64,000 bases of DNA from Diploscapter coronatus (Eukaryota > Nematoda > Chromadorea > Rhabditida > Rhabditidae): assembly GCA_964036155.1 (NCBI GenBank), contig OZ038423.1:36781249-36845248 (forward strand), read 5' to 3'. The position numbers and the translations under genes are program-made. Position 1 is the first letter of the stretch, and the number at the start of each line of letters is the position of its first letter. Shown here piece after piece: positions 21,040 through 32,268 of this stretch. The notes beneath the pieces were generated by a model. It was not told where the DNA came from. It saw only the letters and a list, made by a program, of their open reading frames with translations, and did no database searches.

Positions 21040-24000
21040 TTAGATAGCTTGTTCAAAGGCGAAATAATTGTCGAAAATATTGCAAATATCCTGAGACGAA
21101 GGTCGATTCATTGCGTCAAACTCCCAGCATTGTCGGATCTAAACTTGTATGTTTATTACTGGTTGCATGCATATTTGAAAACGAAAACGAATACGAATTA
21201 CAGAATGACAGAATGGCAAGTCTCTTTCTTCCGAATGTGCTTTAATTAGCCTTGTCATTTTGTCAACGCAACACTTCCAGAAAATGGCAAAGCAATAAAT
21301 AAACGACAAAATCAAGACTTCTCAAAGCTCGGCCCGCAGAAAAAGTGCATCTTTTCAGGAGAAGAAAAGAAGACATACTCTTTCACTCTCCCAATATGAT
21401 ATGTTATTCTTTCTGCGGATCAAGTTTTGAGAAGTCTGGACAAAATGAAAAAAAAACTGAGAACGCCTTTCTTATTCATCTAAATTTGTAGTCCTCCAAT
21501 AATCAGTTTGATTTTCTAATACAATATAGAAATAAGCGCACAAATTAACTTACCGTATTATAAGCGATGTCATCAGACGTGGCAGGTCTCTCCAATCGAT
21601 TTCCAGCTTCTAGCCAGCGATACAGCTCGTCGCCGGTCTTGATTTCTGAAACCAGTTGTGTTTATACGAATGAACTTCAGAAAAATCTTCAAAACCAATA
21701 AATCACGGCATTGCAGCGTGTAAACTTTTCAATACCATGGGAAAAATCATTGTTATTTTTCAATTTGTCATATTGCAATGATGTTGTAATAAATCGCCAT
21801 TCTAAAAAGGTCAATTACTTGGATAGAGTCTGTCTCCCTTGGTGAGAATTTCATAAATGACCACTCCATAGCTCCAGATATCGGATTTGGCAGAGAATCG
21901 TCGTTCTCGAATCACTTCTGGCGCAGCGTATTCAGTTTGAACGGGTGTCATCACATCGCCGTAGATTTCAGACTCGCCGTATGCCAACCTCTTCGCTTTA
22001 CGGAAACCGCCGATCTGGACATTTAAAAGATAAAAATTGAAAGCAGAAAAAACATCTGCAAAATAAAGATAAAAGTCATAAAAGTGAACCTTGACAAGCG
22101 GACAGAACGGTGGCCGATCCATGACAAAGATGTGCTTGGCCTGCAGATTGCCGTGAATTATTCCTTCCTCTTCCAAATAGACCAGTCCATTCGCGATCTG
22201 TCCAGCCATATCGACGACATCCTGCCAGCTGCCCGCGTTTGTTTGCAAGTGCTTGATCAGATTTCTGTTCATCGAGTCGTAAACTAGTCGATAGGGCGGA
22301 GTCAGAATGGTCCAGGCTCGCAAATAGACGATATTCGGGTGCGATATATGGTTGAGAATGTTGAGTTCTCTAAAAAAGAAAAGTGATACCGAAAATGAGT
22401 TGTGTGGTCATCGTTGAGTAAACTAGTTGAAAATCTATCTAAGCTCTTCATCTATAATTAATAAAGGGTTAGGTCGGGTAATTTAGTTGAAGTAATCTTC
22501 TTTATAAGCAGATCATTTAGGAGAACAAACTTCTAGTCTATCATTTCTTAACTCTAACTCTATAGGGTGCGGAAAAATTATTGTCGCACTTATTCGTATG
22601 CTAATTACTGGCGAACTATAAGCTCAGATAATTTTCTAAATTAATTCTAGCATTATGTGACTTAATTCCACTAAAAATTTCTTCCGAAAATATTTTATAA
22701 ACTGAGAGAAAATTTTTTGAAAAATTCATTCAATTTTTCGAAAATTCGATTTTGGAACTTTTTCTATTATAATTATTTTTTATAAAATATCGTCAAAATG
22801 TAGCATGAAAACGACTGGAATAAGATTGTATGAACCTGCGTTGTATAAATATGCAAAAATAAAATCGGAACGATCCTATGTGTCCCGTGCCCAGGTAGAA
22901 CTTTAAAATAGTTGCGTGCTGCTACTTAATGGCGCCTGGGGCAAGGAACTTATATGGTTCCAGTAAAATTAAATTTTTTCATAAAGCACACCTCAGTTGG
23001 ATTAATATGGAGGGCGTGCGTTGTCCACCAAAGTGCAGCGTTGTCCATCAAAGAGTATAAAACTGAGGCTTTGTCCACCAAAGGTTTTGATGGACAACGC
23101 TACGGACTCGATTAATATGTGGCGTTATTTTTCAATCTAGCACCAACTGCTGAATTTTGGAATCGCGATGAATCTTACGCTGTCATAGAATTACATAGAA
23201 TTAGCCCAAAATTTGATTTCTCATATTGACATGTTTCGAAAGAAATTTTTTAATCTAAAATTCAAAAACTTTTGAAAAATAGTATATTATGCTTAGTGAA
23301 TCAGGCTATCTTAGGGATGAAAAAATCTTAAATTTTGCTTACTATGTGCCCATATTTGATTTTTTTTCGCTTCAGTTATACAGTGTGCCTTATGGATCTT
23401 TAACAATCATATATCGTGGCCCCCAAAAATTCATACTTCACAATTATACAAATTTTCTTAGAAATTTATGATCACTAGCATCTAAAGGTTCTATAACAAA
23501 ATATTTGGAGCCATAGGTAGTAAATTTTATGGGCTCATAGAAAAAGACACCGGGACACCGGGACACCGGGACACCGGTTAGAAAAAGACACCGGGTTTTC
23601 TAAGAAATAGTATGAGAAAGCAAGAGAAGAAAAGAAAAAAGCCGGTGTCTTTTTCTAACCGGTGTCCCGGTGTCTTTTTCTACGAGCCAATTTTATGCAT
23701 CTGGCAGGGCTTCTAGAAAAAGACACCGGCTTTTTTCTATTCCTATCTTGCCTCCCCATACTATTTCTTAGAAAATCTGGTGTCTTTTTCTAGGAGCCTC
23801 TGGCAGCAGATAATAAGTGCGACAATAATTTTTCCGCGCCTTGTATGAATAGAGTCTTGGCTATGAAAGTTTGAATTTTAAGAGATAATATAAAACCTAC
23901 TCTCTGATAGAAGATTCTGAAATGGGATCATTTTCAAAATACTGCTTCACAACCACGTCCATATTCTTTCTGCCGGTCAAAACTCCACTGTAAATATCGT

Positions 24001-27000
24001 AGTGTCGACTTTTGTAGAAATGCGTCAGATTCTGCAGAAAATCGGGTCGAATCTCTCGAGACATGGCGATTTCGAAAATGCCCAGATCCAATTCTTTTGC
24101 TTTGTAATAGGGTCTTCGCAATTTTAGCTTCGACACTTTGCTATCGTCTTGACTATAGTTGCGCTCTGAAAAAGTTTCTTCAAAATCGATAGGAAAATTA
24201 CAATTTTGGCAAAAGACAAAAAAATATTTTTAAAAATCATGAATGTGAAAGATTTATTTTGAAAAAAATATTTCGTTATAGTATTTGATTTTTCTTTCTG
24301 ATTCTTCAAATTGGCGTTATTTCTGAGTTAGTCTCTTGAGAGGTTCGAACAGTTTTACCTATTTAGTCACATGGTTTCTTTTAGAACTATTTAGGCATTT
24401 CAGGTTTTCAAAATACAATTACCGTAGTAAAAGTCGATGAGCAGCGACAGCGCGGGGAAGTTTCGATTCTCTGTATGGAATACGAATTCTCCATGCTCGT
24501 TCTCGGTGATTTTGTAGCTGTGAATGGCGCCGCCTTGTCGGACCATCAGCACATAGCTGTCCCCGTTGCAAAGTCGCACTGCGAAAGAACCATCTCCATT
24601 GCCCTCGCTCATCAATTCATTCTCGATCATTATTCGAGAACGATCTCCTGCGTACCAACTGAATTTCAAATATCACTTGAAGAATATGATTGACCTCTTA
24701 CTGTTGTTGATCAGTTGTTCTCGTTAAAAAGGTAGCAGGAACTAGACCTTCGGAACTCGTCCACAGGGATTTGACCTTGTAATGGCTGTTACTGAAATGA
24801 GCATTTTATATTATCTCAGCTCATAGATTTGAAATTGATGGAAATTCGTATTCATTTTCTTGTCTGGATATGTGTCCGAGAGTTTATTCCAATTTAGAAT
24901 TTTTTAGAAGTAATTATGATTTTTTTTAAACCTTATTCAATCTCATCCCTAATCAGATTTTCAAACTTACTTTCCTCCGTTTATCACCAGCGGTTCCCCC
25001 TGTCGAACAGAAATCTCCCCTTCTTGTTGCGCTTCATAATTTGCACGGACGATGACTTCCTGAGTGACCGAGTGTCGGAAGGTGTGCACCTCGTGCTGGT
25101 GATGCTGGTGCTCTTCTTCATCGACTTCTCGAGGCTCTTCGGGAATTTCTCCGATAGGATACAGCAACTCTGTAGCCATTTCTTCTCGGTTGTCTGAAGA
25201 AAGAAAAACATCGAGAAAGATGATTTTTTCACGAACTTCTAAAATTAACGACTAAATCCTGCAGCGTATTGAATTTCTTGTAATCTCCATCGATATGAAA
25301 TCCCCCATTCAGCCCTTTGGCATGTTTGATACCATAGTGCTTTATTCCTAGAAATTAACGTTGATTGATCAGACAAACAATGAAATCGGACCGTGCTCGG
25401 CCTTGAGACTCAAGGCGAACATAGACTTGTCAGAAGGGCGGATCAGATACGTTCCGACTGGGGTAGAGTGCATCAATTCTTCGGCTTCCTGAAAGAAAAT
25501 TAGTTTATCTCTTCGAAATTCCGGATTGAACTGCTTGGATGTTGAGAAAGCCGATTTTGAGTTTGTCTTGGATATTATTCGAATAATTTTCTGTTTCGAC
25601 TGTAGTGGCTATTTGGATTATTCACGATTTCACAACATCGCAACCCATTTTATAGTTAGTTTTGTGTTTGGAGTTTTTGCAACAACTTTGAAAAAATCTG
25701 ATAAAAGGGTTGCGAGGGGTCCAGGTTGTCGCTGTAGTTTCATACTGAATAATCAAAACATTACCTGTCGACCACAATGTCGGTAGAAGTTCTCATGAAG
25801 GAAAGTCGGCGTGAGACATTCGACCGGCACGTGACCCTTGACGCCTCCTGTTTTCGACAAACATGTCCACATAACCTCGCCTCTGAATCATTTGGAAGGT
25901 TGATCTTTATGAGGATCTCGGAGTTTACGGTTTTTCATGAATAACTCGAACTTCGTCCAGGAAATGCACTGTCAACTCATCGTCGTTTCGTGAATTGTGC
26001 TCATAAATTACGGCGTAGAGCAGGTGCTCAGATCCTGAAATTTAAAATAAGAAATGACAAATGACAGACTTATTGTCGATCCAAAATCCCTCATAACGTT
26101 TATCAGAAGCCACCGTTTCATGGTCAGTCATTTTAAGACGTACTATTTATAAGACTCGAGCAACGTTCAAAGGGGCTTGGCATTTGTGCAAAAGTCCTTC
26201 TATCGTGATATAGCCCATATGAGTTGATAGGGCCCTGGCTCCCATTCACAAAAATGGGATCATTTTGCCCCACCCTCTAAAGTGGGCGGAGCTATGCTAA
26301 TTTGAAAATCGCGACTTATATGAACAAATGCTCGCTAGATGGCACAAAGAAAACTTTTATTTTATATCGAATTCGAAAAATCTTTTCGGAATATAGCAGT
26401 TGAAGGGCAATACTTCATCTTTGCTTCCTAGAGTATCGTGCTACCACTTTACTATAATACCATATGGGTCCATGGTATACCATCCATATGGTTCTCGAAT
26501 GGTATGCTATAAAATGGGTATCAATTAAATCGAAATTAACTGGAGAGTAATATTGAAGTCAATTTCTATTAATTACAATAAGTGGTTTCGAAGTACCATC
26601 TTTTTTAATGAAGAAAACCATGTGCTGAAAATAACGAAAATTTGGTAACTTCAAATGACCATAAAAGGCGTTAGACTAATCTCTTTTCAAACGGCTTTCA
26701 GCATATTACTCAGTTCGCTAAGGGCTTTCGTTTGGCATATAACATGATGGATCTTATTTACTAAATGGTAACTTGACCATATGGGTCACTACCATTTGGT
26801 ACAATACCATGTTTGGTATCGTTTAGCTCCAAATTTTATATAAATAAATAATAGATGCTTCTAACTTCAATTTGAGCTCAAATTTGATCGCACTTTATAC
26901 GAAAATCTTCACATACCATTTTTCTGAAAATTTACTTCGATTTTTGCTTTTTGAGGTACCATTCGCATACCATTATAGCTAGACCCGAAGTGTCTTCACA

Positions 27001-30000
27001 AAAGTTGTTCAGTTTGATGAGCTCTATCAATTGGTATACATATTGTGGGGTTTAACCCTCAAAATTGCAGTTTCGATATTTGGGTCAGCAACTTTGGTTC
27101 AACAGTAAAATGAGTGTGATCATACCTAACCTATCGATTTTATGACTGATATTAGTGTAATTTTACCTGGAGAACTCAAATATGCAATAAAATCTTGTTG
27201 GCAAATAACAAATCTTCGAGTTATGGTCGATTTTATGGAAAAAATGCATGTTTTTGAAACCGTCATTTTTGACACTTTTGACTTTGGGACACCCTCCCAC
27301 ACCCAGCAAGTGGTTGACATCACCAAATTATATATCAAAAGATGGAAAATTGTATGGGCTACTTAATGCTCTTTAAATTTTTCGAAAATCTTTTATAGCA
27401 AAAAAGTTTTCTTTGTACCCCCTGAGGGGTGTCAAATCGTGAAAATGCTCAACTTTGACCCCCACCTAGCTCCGCCCACTTTTGGGGGTAGGGCCTGATT
27501 TCTCCATTTTTGTGATTGGGGTCCATGGGTGTATCCACCATATAAGTTTGGTCCGAATCCGAGACACTTTTGCAATTGTCCGGACCCCCCTTGACAGTTG
27601 TTCCCTTTATTTATGGAATTTCCCTTAAGAAATTGAATTTTATGGCTTATTCGATTAAAAATTTAATGATAGGTCCTTATCAAAATGCCAAATTTTATTA
27701 GCTTCTTGTGCTTTTCCCTTCATTTTTAGGCGATTAGAAAAACGTTTTGCAATGTCGATGAATTTTAGTCCGCGTATGCGATAATTTTTCTGCTAGGAAA
27801 ATGTTAACTGCCATTTCGCGAGAGGTGAAATTCAAGCTATTATTATACACAGAGACTTTACAACAGATAAAGAAAATTCGTGTTACATTTCCTATCAGTG
27901 CGGACAGGAATTAGATGTTTTACTAGCTTTTCCCCTCCTTTTGTTGGCAGTTTTGTTAAAAGATAAGAGCGGTGGATGTGAAATTTCAAAACAGGCATTT
28001 TTATTGAAGAGAAAATCCAGAATTAGTATAAATGTGATCAAGAATTTTCTTCTCAAAAATTTAATTATAGAGCACATTTATGTTAGCTTCTGTTTAACTA
28101 ATTTTTGTTCATACCTGAGCCAGCATAAGGATCGTAGAATTCGAGAGAATCTCGCCGTTCAACCTCGTACTCTTCCGATTCTTCCGATTCTTCTTCGTCT
28201 TCGAACTGCGTGGGCTGCACGTCAATGATAATTTCTTGCACCTCTTCTTTCACTATAGTCAACGGCTCATACGGCATCTCTGAGGTTTAAACAAATTTGA
28301 AAACGCTAAAATAGACGTTTCGAAAATCATTCAGTACATCAGATTTTGGCAGAGCAGAAAAATCTCCGCTGCACTGTAGACCGGTCATCGCATTACACTG
28401 CCAATACCTCCGCAGTTCGTTCACTATTCCTTTGGAGAGTTCATTCCCGTTTTTATTATTTTGATTATGATCATTTCTCATTAAAAACGAATGGATATTC
28501 AAGTGAGTCGATTTGGACTGTCTTTCCTTCGAAAAGTACATAAATTACCTGGCTTGTAAAACTCGAAATGGACGACGATTTCGGGCTCAACATGTCTGAC
28601 ACTCGGTTGACTTTCCTCAGACGAATAACTTTCTTCGCTCTCCGAATACCTTTCCTCGTAAGCCTGATAGCCGGGCACACGTTCGCTGAAGGAATGACTT
28701 TGAAATTCTCCATAGTGCAACTCTTCGGGTTCGTGAATTTTTTCATCGTCAATCGTAGCAGAATCGTTTTTATGAATGAAATGCTGCTAAAATTATAATT
28801 TATTGAACAAAATAACATGACCGGACTTCGCCTTCAGATTCATGCGCGTTGTGGTGTTTCTTCGAATGATTGATTATGTTTCTGTCATCGCTAAATACTT
28901 GATTGACCAAAGCCTGAAATTGAATCAAATAAGGTCCTGAAGAACAGATGTGGATTGTTGATGTATACAATAAATAAAATATCGCATTTCATTTCATGTC
29001 TTCAAACAGTAGTCTTTAAGAGAAAGTAAGAAAAAAACATACTCTTTCTCGATGAGTAGATTGCGATTGAGATTGTCCCTGGGCGTCATGCTGTTAAAAT
29101 TAGAATTTATTGAACAAAATAACAAATATGACCGGACTTCGCCTTCAGATTCATGCTCATTTGGTTGTTTCTTCGAATGATTGATTATGTTTCTGTCATC
29201 GCTAAATACTTGATTGACCAAAGCCTGAAATTGAATCAAATAAGGTCCTGAAGAATAGATGTGGATTGTTGGTGTATACAATAAATAAAATATCGCATTT
29301 CATTTCATGTCTTCAAACAGTAACGTCTTTAGAAAAAAAAAACATACTTTTCCTTGGTGAGTAGATTGCGATTGAGATTGTCCCTGGGCGTCATGCTGTT
29401 AAAATTAGAATTTATTGAACAAAATAACAAATATGATCAGACTTCGCCTTTAGATTCATGCTCATTTTGTTGTTCTTTCAGAGGATTGATTGTGCTGATG
29501 CAACAGGAATACCATTTATTGGCCAAATCCTGAAATTGAACCAAATAAAAGGTCTTGAAGAATAGATGTGGATTGTTGATGCATACAATAAATAAAATAT
29601 CACATTTCATTTCATGTCTTCAAATAGTAATGTCTTTAGAAAAAAAAAACATACTTTTCCTTGGTGAGTAGATTGCGATTGAGATTGTCCCTGGGCGTCA
29701 TGCTGTTAAAATTAGAATTTATTGAACAAAATAACAAATATGATCAGACTTCGCCTTTAGATTCATGCTCATTTTGTTGTTCTTTCAGAGGATTGATTGT
29801 GCTGATGCAACAGGAATACCATTTATTGGCCGAATTCTGAAATTGAATCAAATAAAAGGCCCTAAAGAATAGATGTGAATTGTTGATGCGTACAATAAAT
29901 AAAATGTCTGATTTCATTGGAGTATCATTTTGAAACATGAAAGAAAAAAAACTATGCAGTGTAATCATCATTATTCTTGATATAAATTTTTTTGAAGTTT

Positions 30001-30125
30001 AATTTTTAATTCTGGTTCATCTCTTATTCATAACTCAATCAAATAACCTGCAGGTTCTTATCGTTTTGACCCGTTTTCAAATACGCATTTATAATGGCAT
30101 GACAACAGCAGCAAACGTTGCCCAT
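21040..30125 (-). CDS. Gene B: paralogue of gene A with expanded N-terminal exon repeats, 961 aa
   Basis: Exons in transcript order: 30125-30048, 29836-29750, 29702-29655, 29529-29443, 29395-29348, 29224-29138, 29090-29043, 28913-28827, 28786-28549, 28279-28115, 26034-25929, 25882-25765, 25488-25392, 25347-25237, 25193-24971, 24791-24702, 24658-24423, 24165-23901, 22369-22090, 22014-21819, 21645-21554, 21138-21040 (2886 nt, in phase). The start is MGNVCCCC (acylation motif). Residues 27-190 are alternating 29- and 16-residue exons, then the acidic linker. SH3 is about 325-388, SH2 389-476, SH3 511-566, SH2 573-651, pseudokinase 676-961. The kinase lesions match gene A: HGN for HRD, GFR for DFG, glycine loop missing, VVVK and EEL kept. 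The C terminus differs (NYFAFEQAI versus NHFTLK). Two transposon-like insertions lie wholly in introns. No frameshift or stop was seen, so the gene looks intact. Confidence 0.87.
22563..23843. mobile_element. 1281-bp Tc1/mariner-type non-autonomous insertion with TA duplication
   Basis: It sits in the intron between the N-lobe and alphaC exons of gene B. Both ends carry GCGGAAAAATTATTGTCGC continuing to CACTTATT as inverted repeats (26 nt perfect, a few more imperfect). It is flanked by TA on both sides (22561-22562, 23844-23845). Gene A has the empty site with one TA (12658-12659), so insertion followed the duplication. There is no transposase frame. The interior carries further hairpins, including GTTGTCCATCAAAG against its complement around 23041-23100. 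Confidence 0.85.
23528..23800. repeat. Nested palindromes built from AGAAAAAGACACCGG
   Basis: Inside the TA-flanked insertion, TAGAAAAAGACACCGGG and tandem GACACCGG units face CCGGTGTCTTTTTCTA copies, making two successive hairpins (about 23531-23698 and 23708-23797). Their loops share the core CTTGC(C/T)TN..CATACTATTTC. The outer tag GGGCTCATAGAAAAAGACAC recurs once at 18045, outside this element. Confidence 0.8.
26137..27624. mobile_element. 1488-bp TTAA-flanked element with long degenerate terminal inverted repeats
   Basis: It lies in the intron upstream of the first SH3 exons of gene B and is absent from gene A, which has a single TTAAG at the matching place. TTAA stands at both borders (26133-26136, 27625-27628), the hallmark of piggyBac-type insertion. 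Terminal 150 bp are imperfect inverted repeats; landmarks are AAAGTGGGCGGAGCTA on the left and TAGCTCCGCCCACTTTT on the right. The interior is rich in ACCATATGG-like palindromic words. Overlapping frames at 27126-27366 do not resemble a transposase. Confidence 0.7.
28827..29836 (-). repeat. Tandem array of a two-exon cassette in gene B (four b exons, three c exons)
   Basis: Units of 305-311 bp repeat head to tail. Each holds an 87-nt exon (b; 29 residues ending NEHES(E/K)GE or NAHESEGE), a 47-nt intron in most copies, and a 48-nt exon (c; HDAQGQSQSQSTH plus three residues). All junctions are phase 0, so any number of cassettes keeps the frame. The two 5'-most b exons contain WYSCC; the other two have lost the cysteines. 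Gene A has a single b-c pair (16830-16916, 16735-16785). The 29750, 29443 and 29138 copies need splicing because GTCTGA or GTCCGG follows each b exon. Confidence 0.85.
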
Positions 30126-31919
30126 GCGCTACTGGATAGACTAGAAATCGATTCTGAAAATAAGGAAGACGATTGCTTGATGGGTGCAGTTGGTTCTGAT
30201 AAGATCGCTGAAAGACCGCAATAAAAGGATTAATTATTGCAGGTAGCAAACAGGAAGGAATTGAATTGTGGGAAACATTTAATAAATTGTTGCAGATTGA
30301 AAATTTAAATAATTTTTTCTAACATAATTCCTGACCAGGGATAGAGAATAAGATGAAGTTGCTGAATTCCAATTTTAGAGCTTTCATGAAAAATTCATCA
30401 ACTTTGAGTTTGGAAAATTCACAGTTCATGTAATTTTTAGGATTACAGTTTTGATGAAGAACAATTAGCGAACTTTTCAAATTCATGGCTAGAAATTGCA
30501 TGTTTTTTTCAAAATGCCAAATAACTAATTATAAAGAAAAGATAGACTAGAATCACGAAAGAATTCTTGCGTTCTTCACTCGTCTTGATGTTAATTAATT
30601 GAACGCAGAACAAAGCAGAGCACTTTTGGATGGCAGGCGAAATGTTCTGCCCGAAAGATAACTCGGTGATAAGTCTCTGACAATGGAAAATTGAGAGTAA
30701 GAAGAAAAAGAAGAATGTAATGAAGGGAAGGACATTAAAACAGAAACGACTTACTATGCCCAGAGAGGGATCATTGACATGAGAAAAATATTTTCAGCCA
30801 CCACCAATGACCCATTCCAGGCCTTAGTTCTACAGTTGTAGCAAAAATACAGGCCGATGAAAGTGGCATTTGCATTTTTTAAATTCATCATTATTTACAA
30901 TTTAAAATATTCAGTTACTGATAGTCTTTGGAATGATAAGATATTTCGATTATCTGACAATAAACAAGAATGGGTTGAAGCGAGAGAAATTGAAAATATC
31001 GAAATTCTGTCGCAGTTGCATCACTAAATGGGAAACTATTATTGGAGGATGAAAGAAGTAAATTCTTAAAGCAATTCTTAGTATCTATAAAATATTTAGT
31101 TCTGTATCCTTGAAGTCGTGTCTGTGTTTCGATCCTTCTGCTCCCATTGGCAGTCGAACTTCTCGAAACGCTAATATTAATTATGGAAGATTTGCTATTC
31201 TCTAGTTGTTGCCATTGAAAAACTATTCAATCGGAAGGTGAGAAGACGCGCATTGTAAAAGTCATAAAATAACTTACAATAATATTTAGGCTTGAAAGAA
31301 GCTATAGTGAAACTTGTAAATATATTGAGGGATATGATCCTGAATTTGACAAATGGACTGTTGTCAAGAAAATTGAATAATGAAGATTTTAATTGAAAAT
31401 AATTGCTACTTATTGATTTCAATGATTTGATCATAAATGAAAATCGTTAAAAGAACATTCAGAATATCAGCAAAACAACTTTCTGATTTTCTACTAGATA
31501 TTCGCTAATTAAATCTTGATGCTCAATAAACTTCTAATTATTGCTATCTCAAACCTCAACGAAGTTATTAATAACTATTCCTTTATTTCATTGCTTTTAC
31601 CAATAAAATTCAAACAGACTAAAATGACTATTCTGCCAATGTTAACATTTTACGATAAAATTAACGGTGGAGTAATTACAAACACTAAAATCTTGCAATT
31701 TCTTCATAGTAAAATTGCTCATCATCGAGAATTTTGTGTTATCAAAAATGCATATTGGCTTGTCTTGCGATAAGAGAATCACGGCAAATGCTATTAATTT
31801 TTAGCAAGGCCGGAATCCAAATGCGTTTTATCATGATAATAAAACGAAAAATGAATGATAAAATGTATGAATTTGGGTCCCAGCCAAGATTTAAAATATG
31901 ATTTTTCCAATTTAGCTGA
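30126..31919. other. Leader and 5' flank of gene B, otherwise gene-free
   Basis: The leader acceptor and the conserved block around 30730-30790 (donor-like GGGCATA|GTAAGT) match those of gene A. From about 30800 the sequence is unique and AT-rich, without a convincing gene. Confidence 0.5.
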
Positions 31920-32209
31920 ATGGTTTCCATCGGAATCGACCTGGGAACGACTTATTCCTGTGTTGCAATCATAGAAAATGGCGAACCAACGGTCATTCAT
32001 AGCGATGATGGTTTGTTGAAGTTATTTCAGTTGAAGAACGAAGTAATTATTCTCTAGGCAAATACATCATCCCTTCGGTGGTTGCATTTTGCGATGATGA
32101 AATTCTGGTAGGGAATCCTGCATTGGACTGCAATACCACAGAGAAAAGCTTCCGTATTTCTCCCGAATTCGCTCCGCATCCGCGTTCCTCTTGCATTCGT
32201 CCCGAGTAG
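31920..32209 (+). pseudogene. Truncated Hsp70 5' fragment
   Basis: A two-exon frame (31920-32010 and 32058-32209, 47-nt intron) begins [20 protein letters not shown] and continues with IIPSVVAFCDDEILVGNPA. This matches the first 55-60 residues of Hsp70, including the phosphate-binding IDLGTTYS loop. Homology ends abruptly inside an inverted repeat (32138-32268), followed by a stop at 32207-32209. About 580 residues of a normal 640-residue Hsp70 are missing. An acceptor-like CCAATTTAG lies directly before the ATG and the intron still looks spliceable, so truncation is probably recent. It could still make a peptide of about 80 aa, but not a chaperone. Confidence 0.85.
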
Positions 32210-32268
32210 GATCCGCAGCGGAACCGACTCGGGGCGAACGTGGGAGGAATACGTGAACTTTTCTCTGT
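32138..32268. repeat. Imperfect inverted repeat at the Hsp70 breakpoint
   Basis: ACAGAGAAAAGCTTCCGTAT (from 32138) faces the reverse complement of ATACGTGAACTTTTCTCTGT (ending 32268), and the arms go on through TTCTCCC and TTCGCTCCG-like blocks. GC content is higher than in the surroundings. It may be an inserted foldback element or the by-product of the rearrangement that cut the Hsp70 copy. Confidence 0.65.

Larger units (their letters stand above)
20826..30795 (-). repeat. Tandem duplication unit 2 (contains gene B)
   Basis: Same-orientation paralogue of 10931-17890. Exons and most introns align. The offset is a constant 11188 bp from 13235 to about 14870 (24423 to about 26058) without a single indel, whereas both flanks contain indels and insertions. 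Confidence 0.9.

Noticed and set aside
27126..27366. Overlapping open frames in the TTAA-flanked element
   Set aside because: No transposase motif, low-complexity content, and frames on both strands overlap completely.
31516..31773. Plus-strand frame MMLNKLLIIAISNLNEV...
   Set aside because: Composition follows the AT-rich background, with no recognisable domain and no splice or start context.
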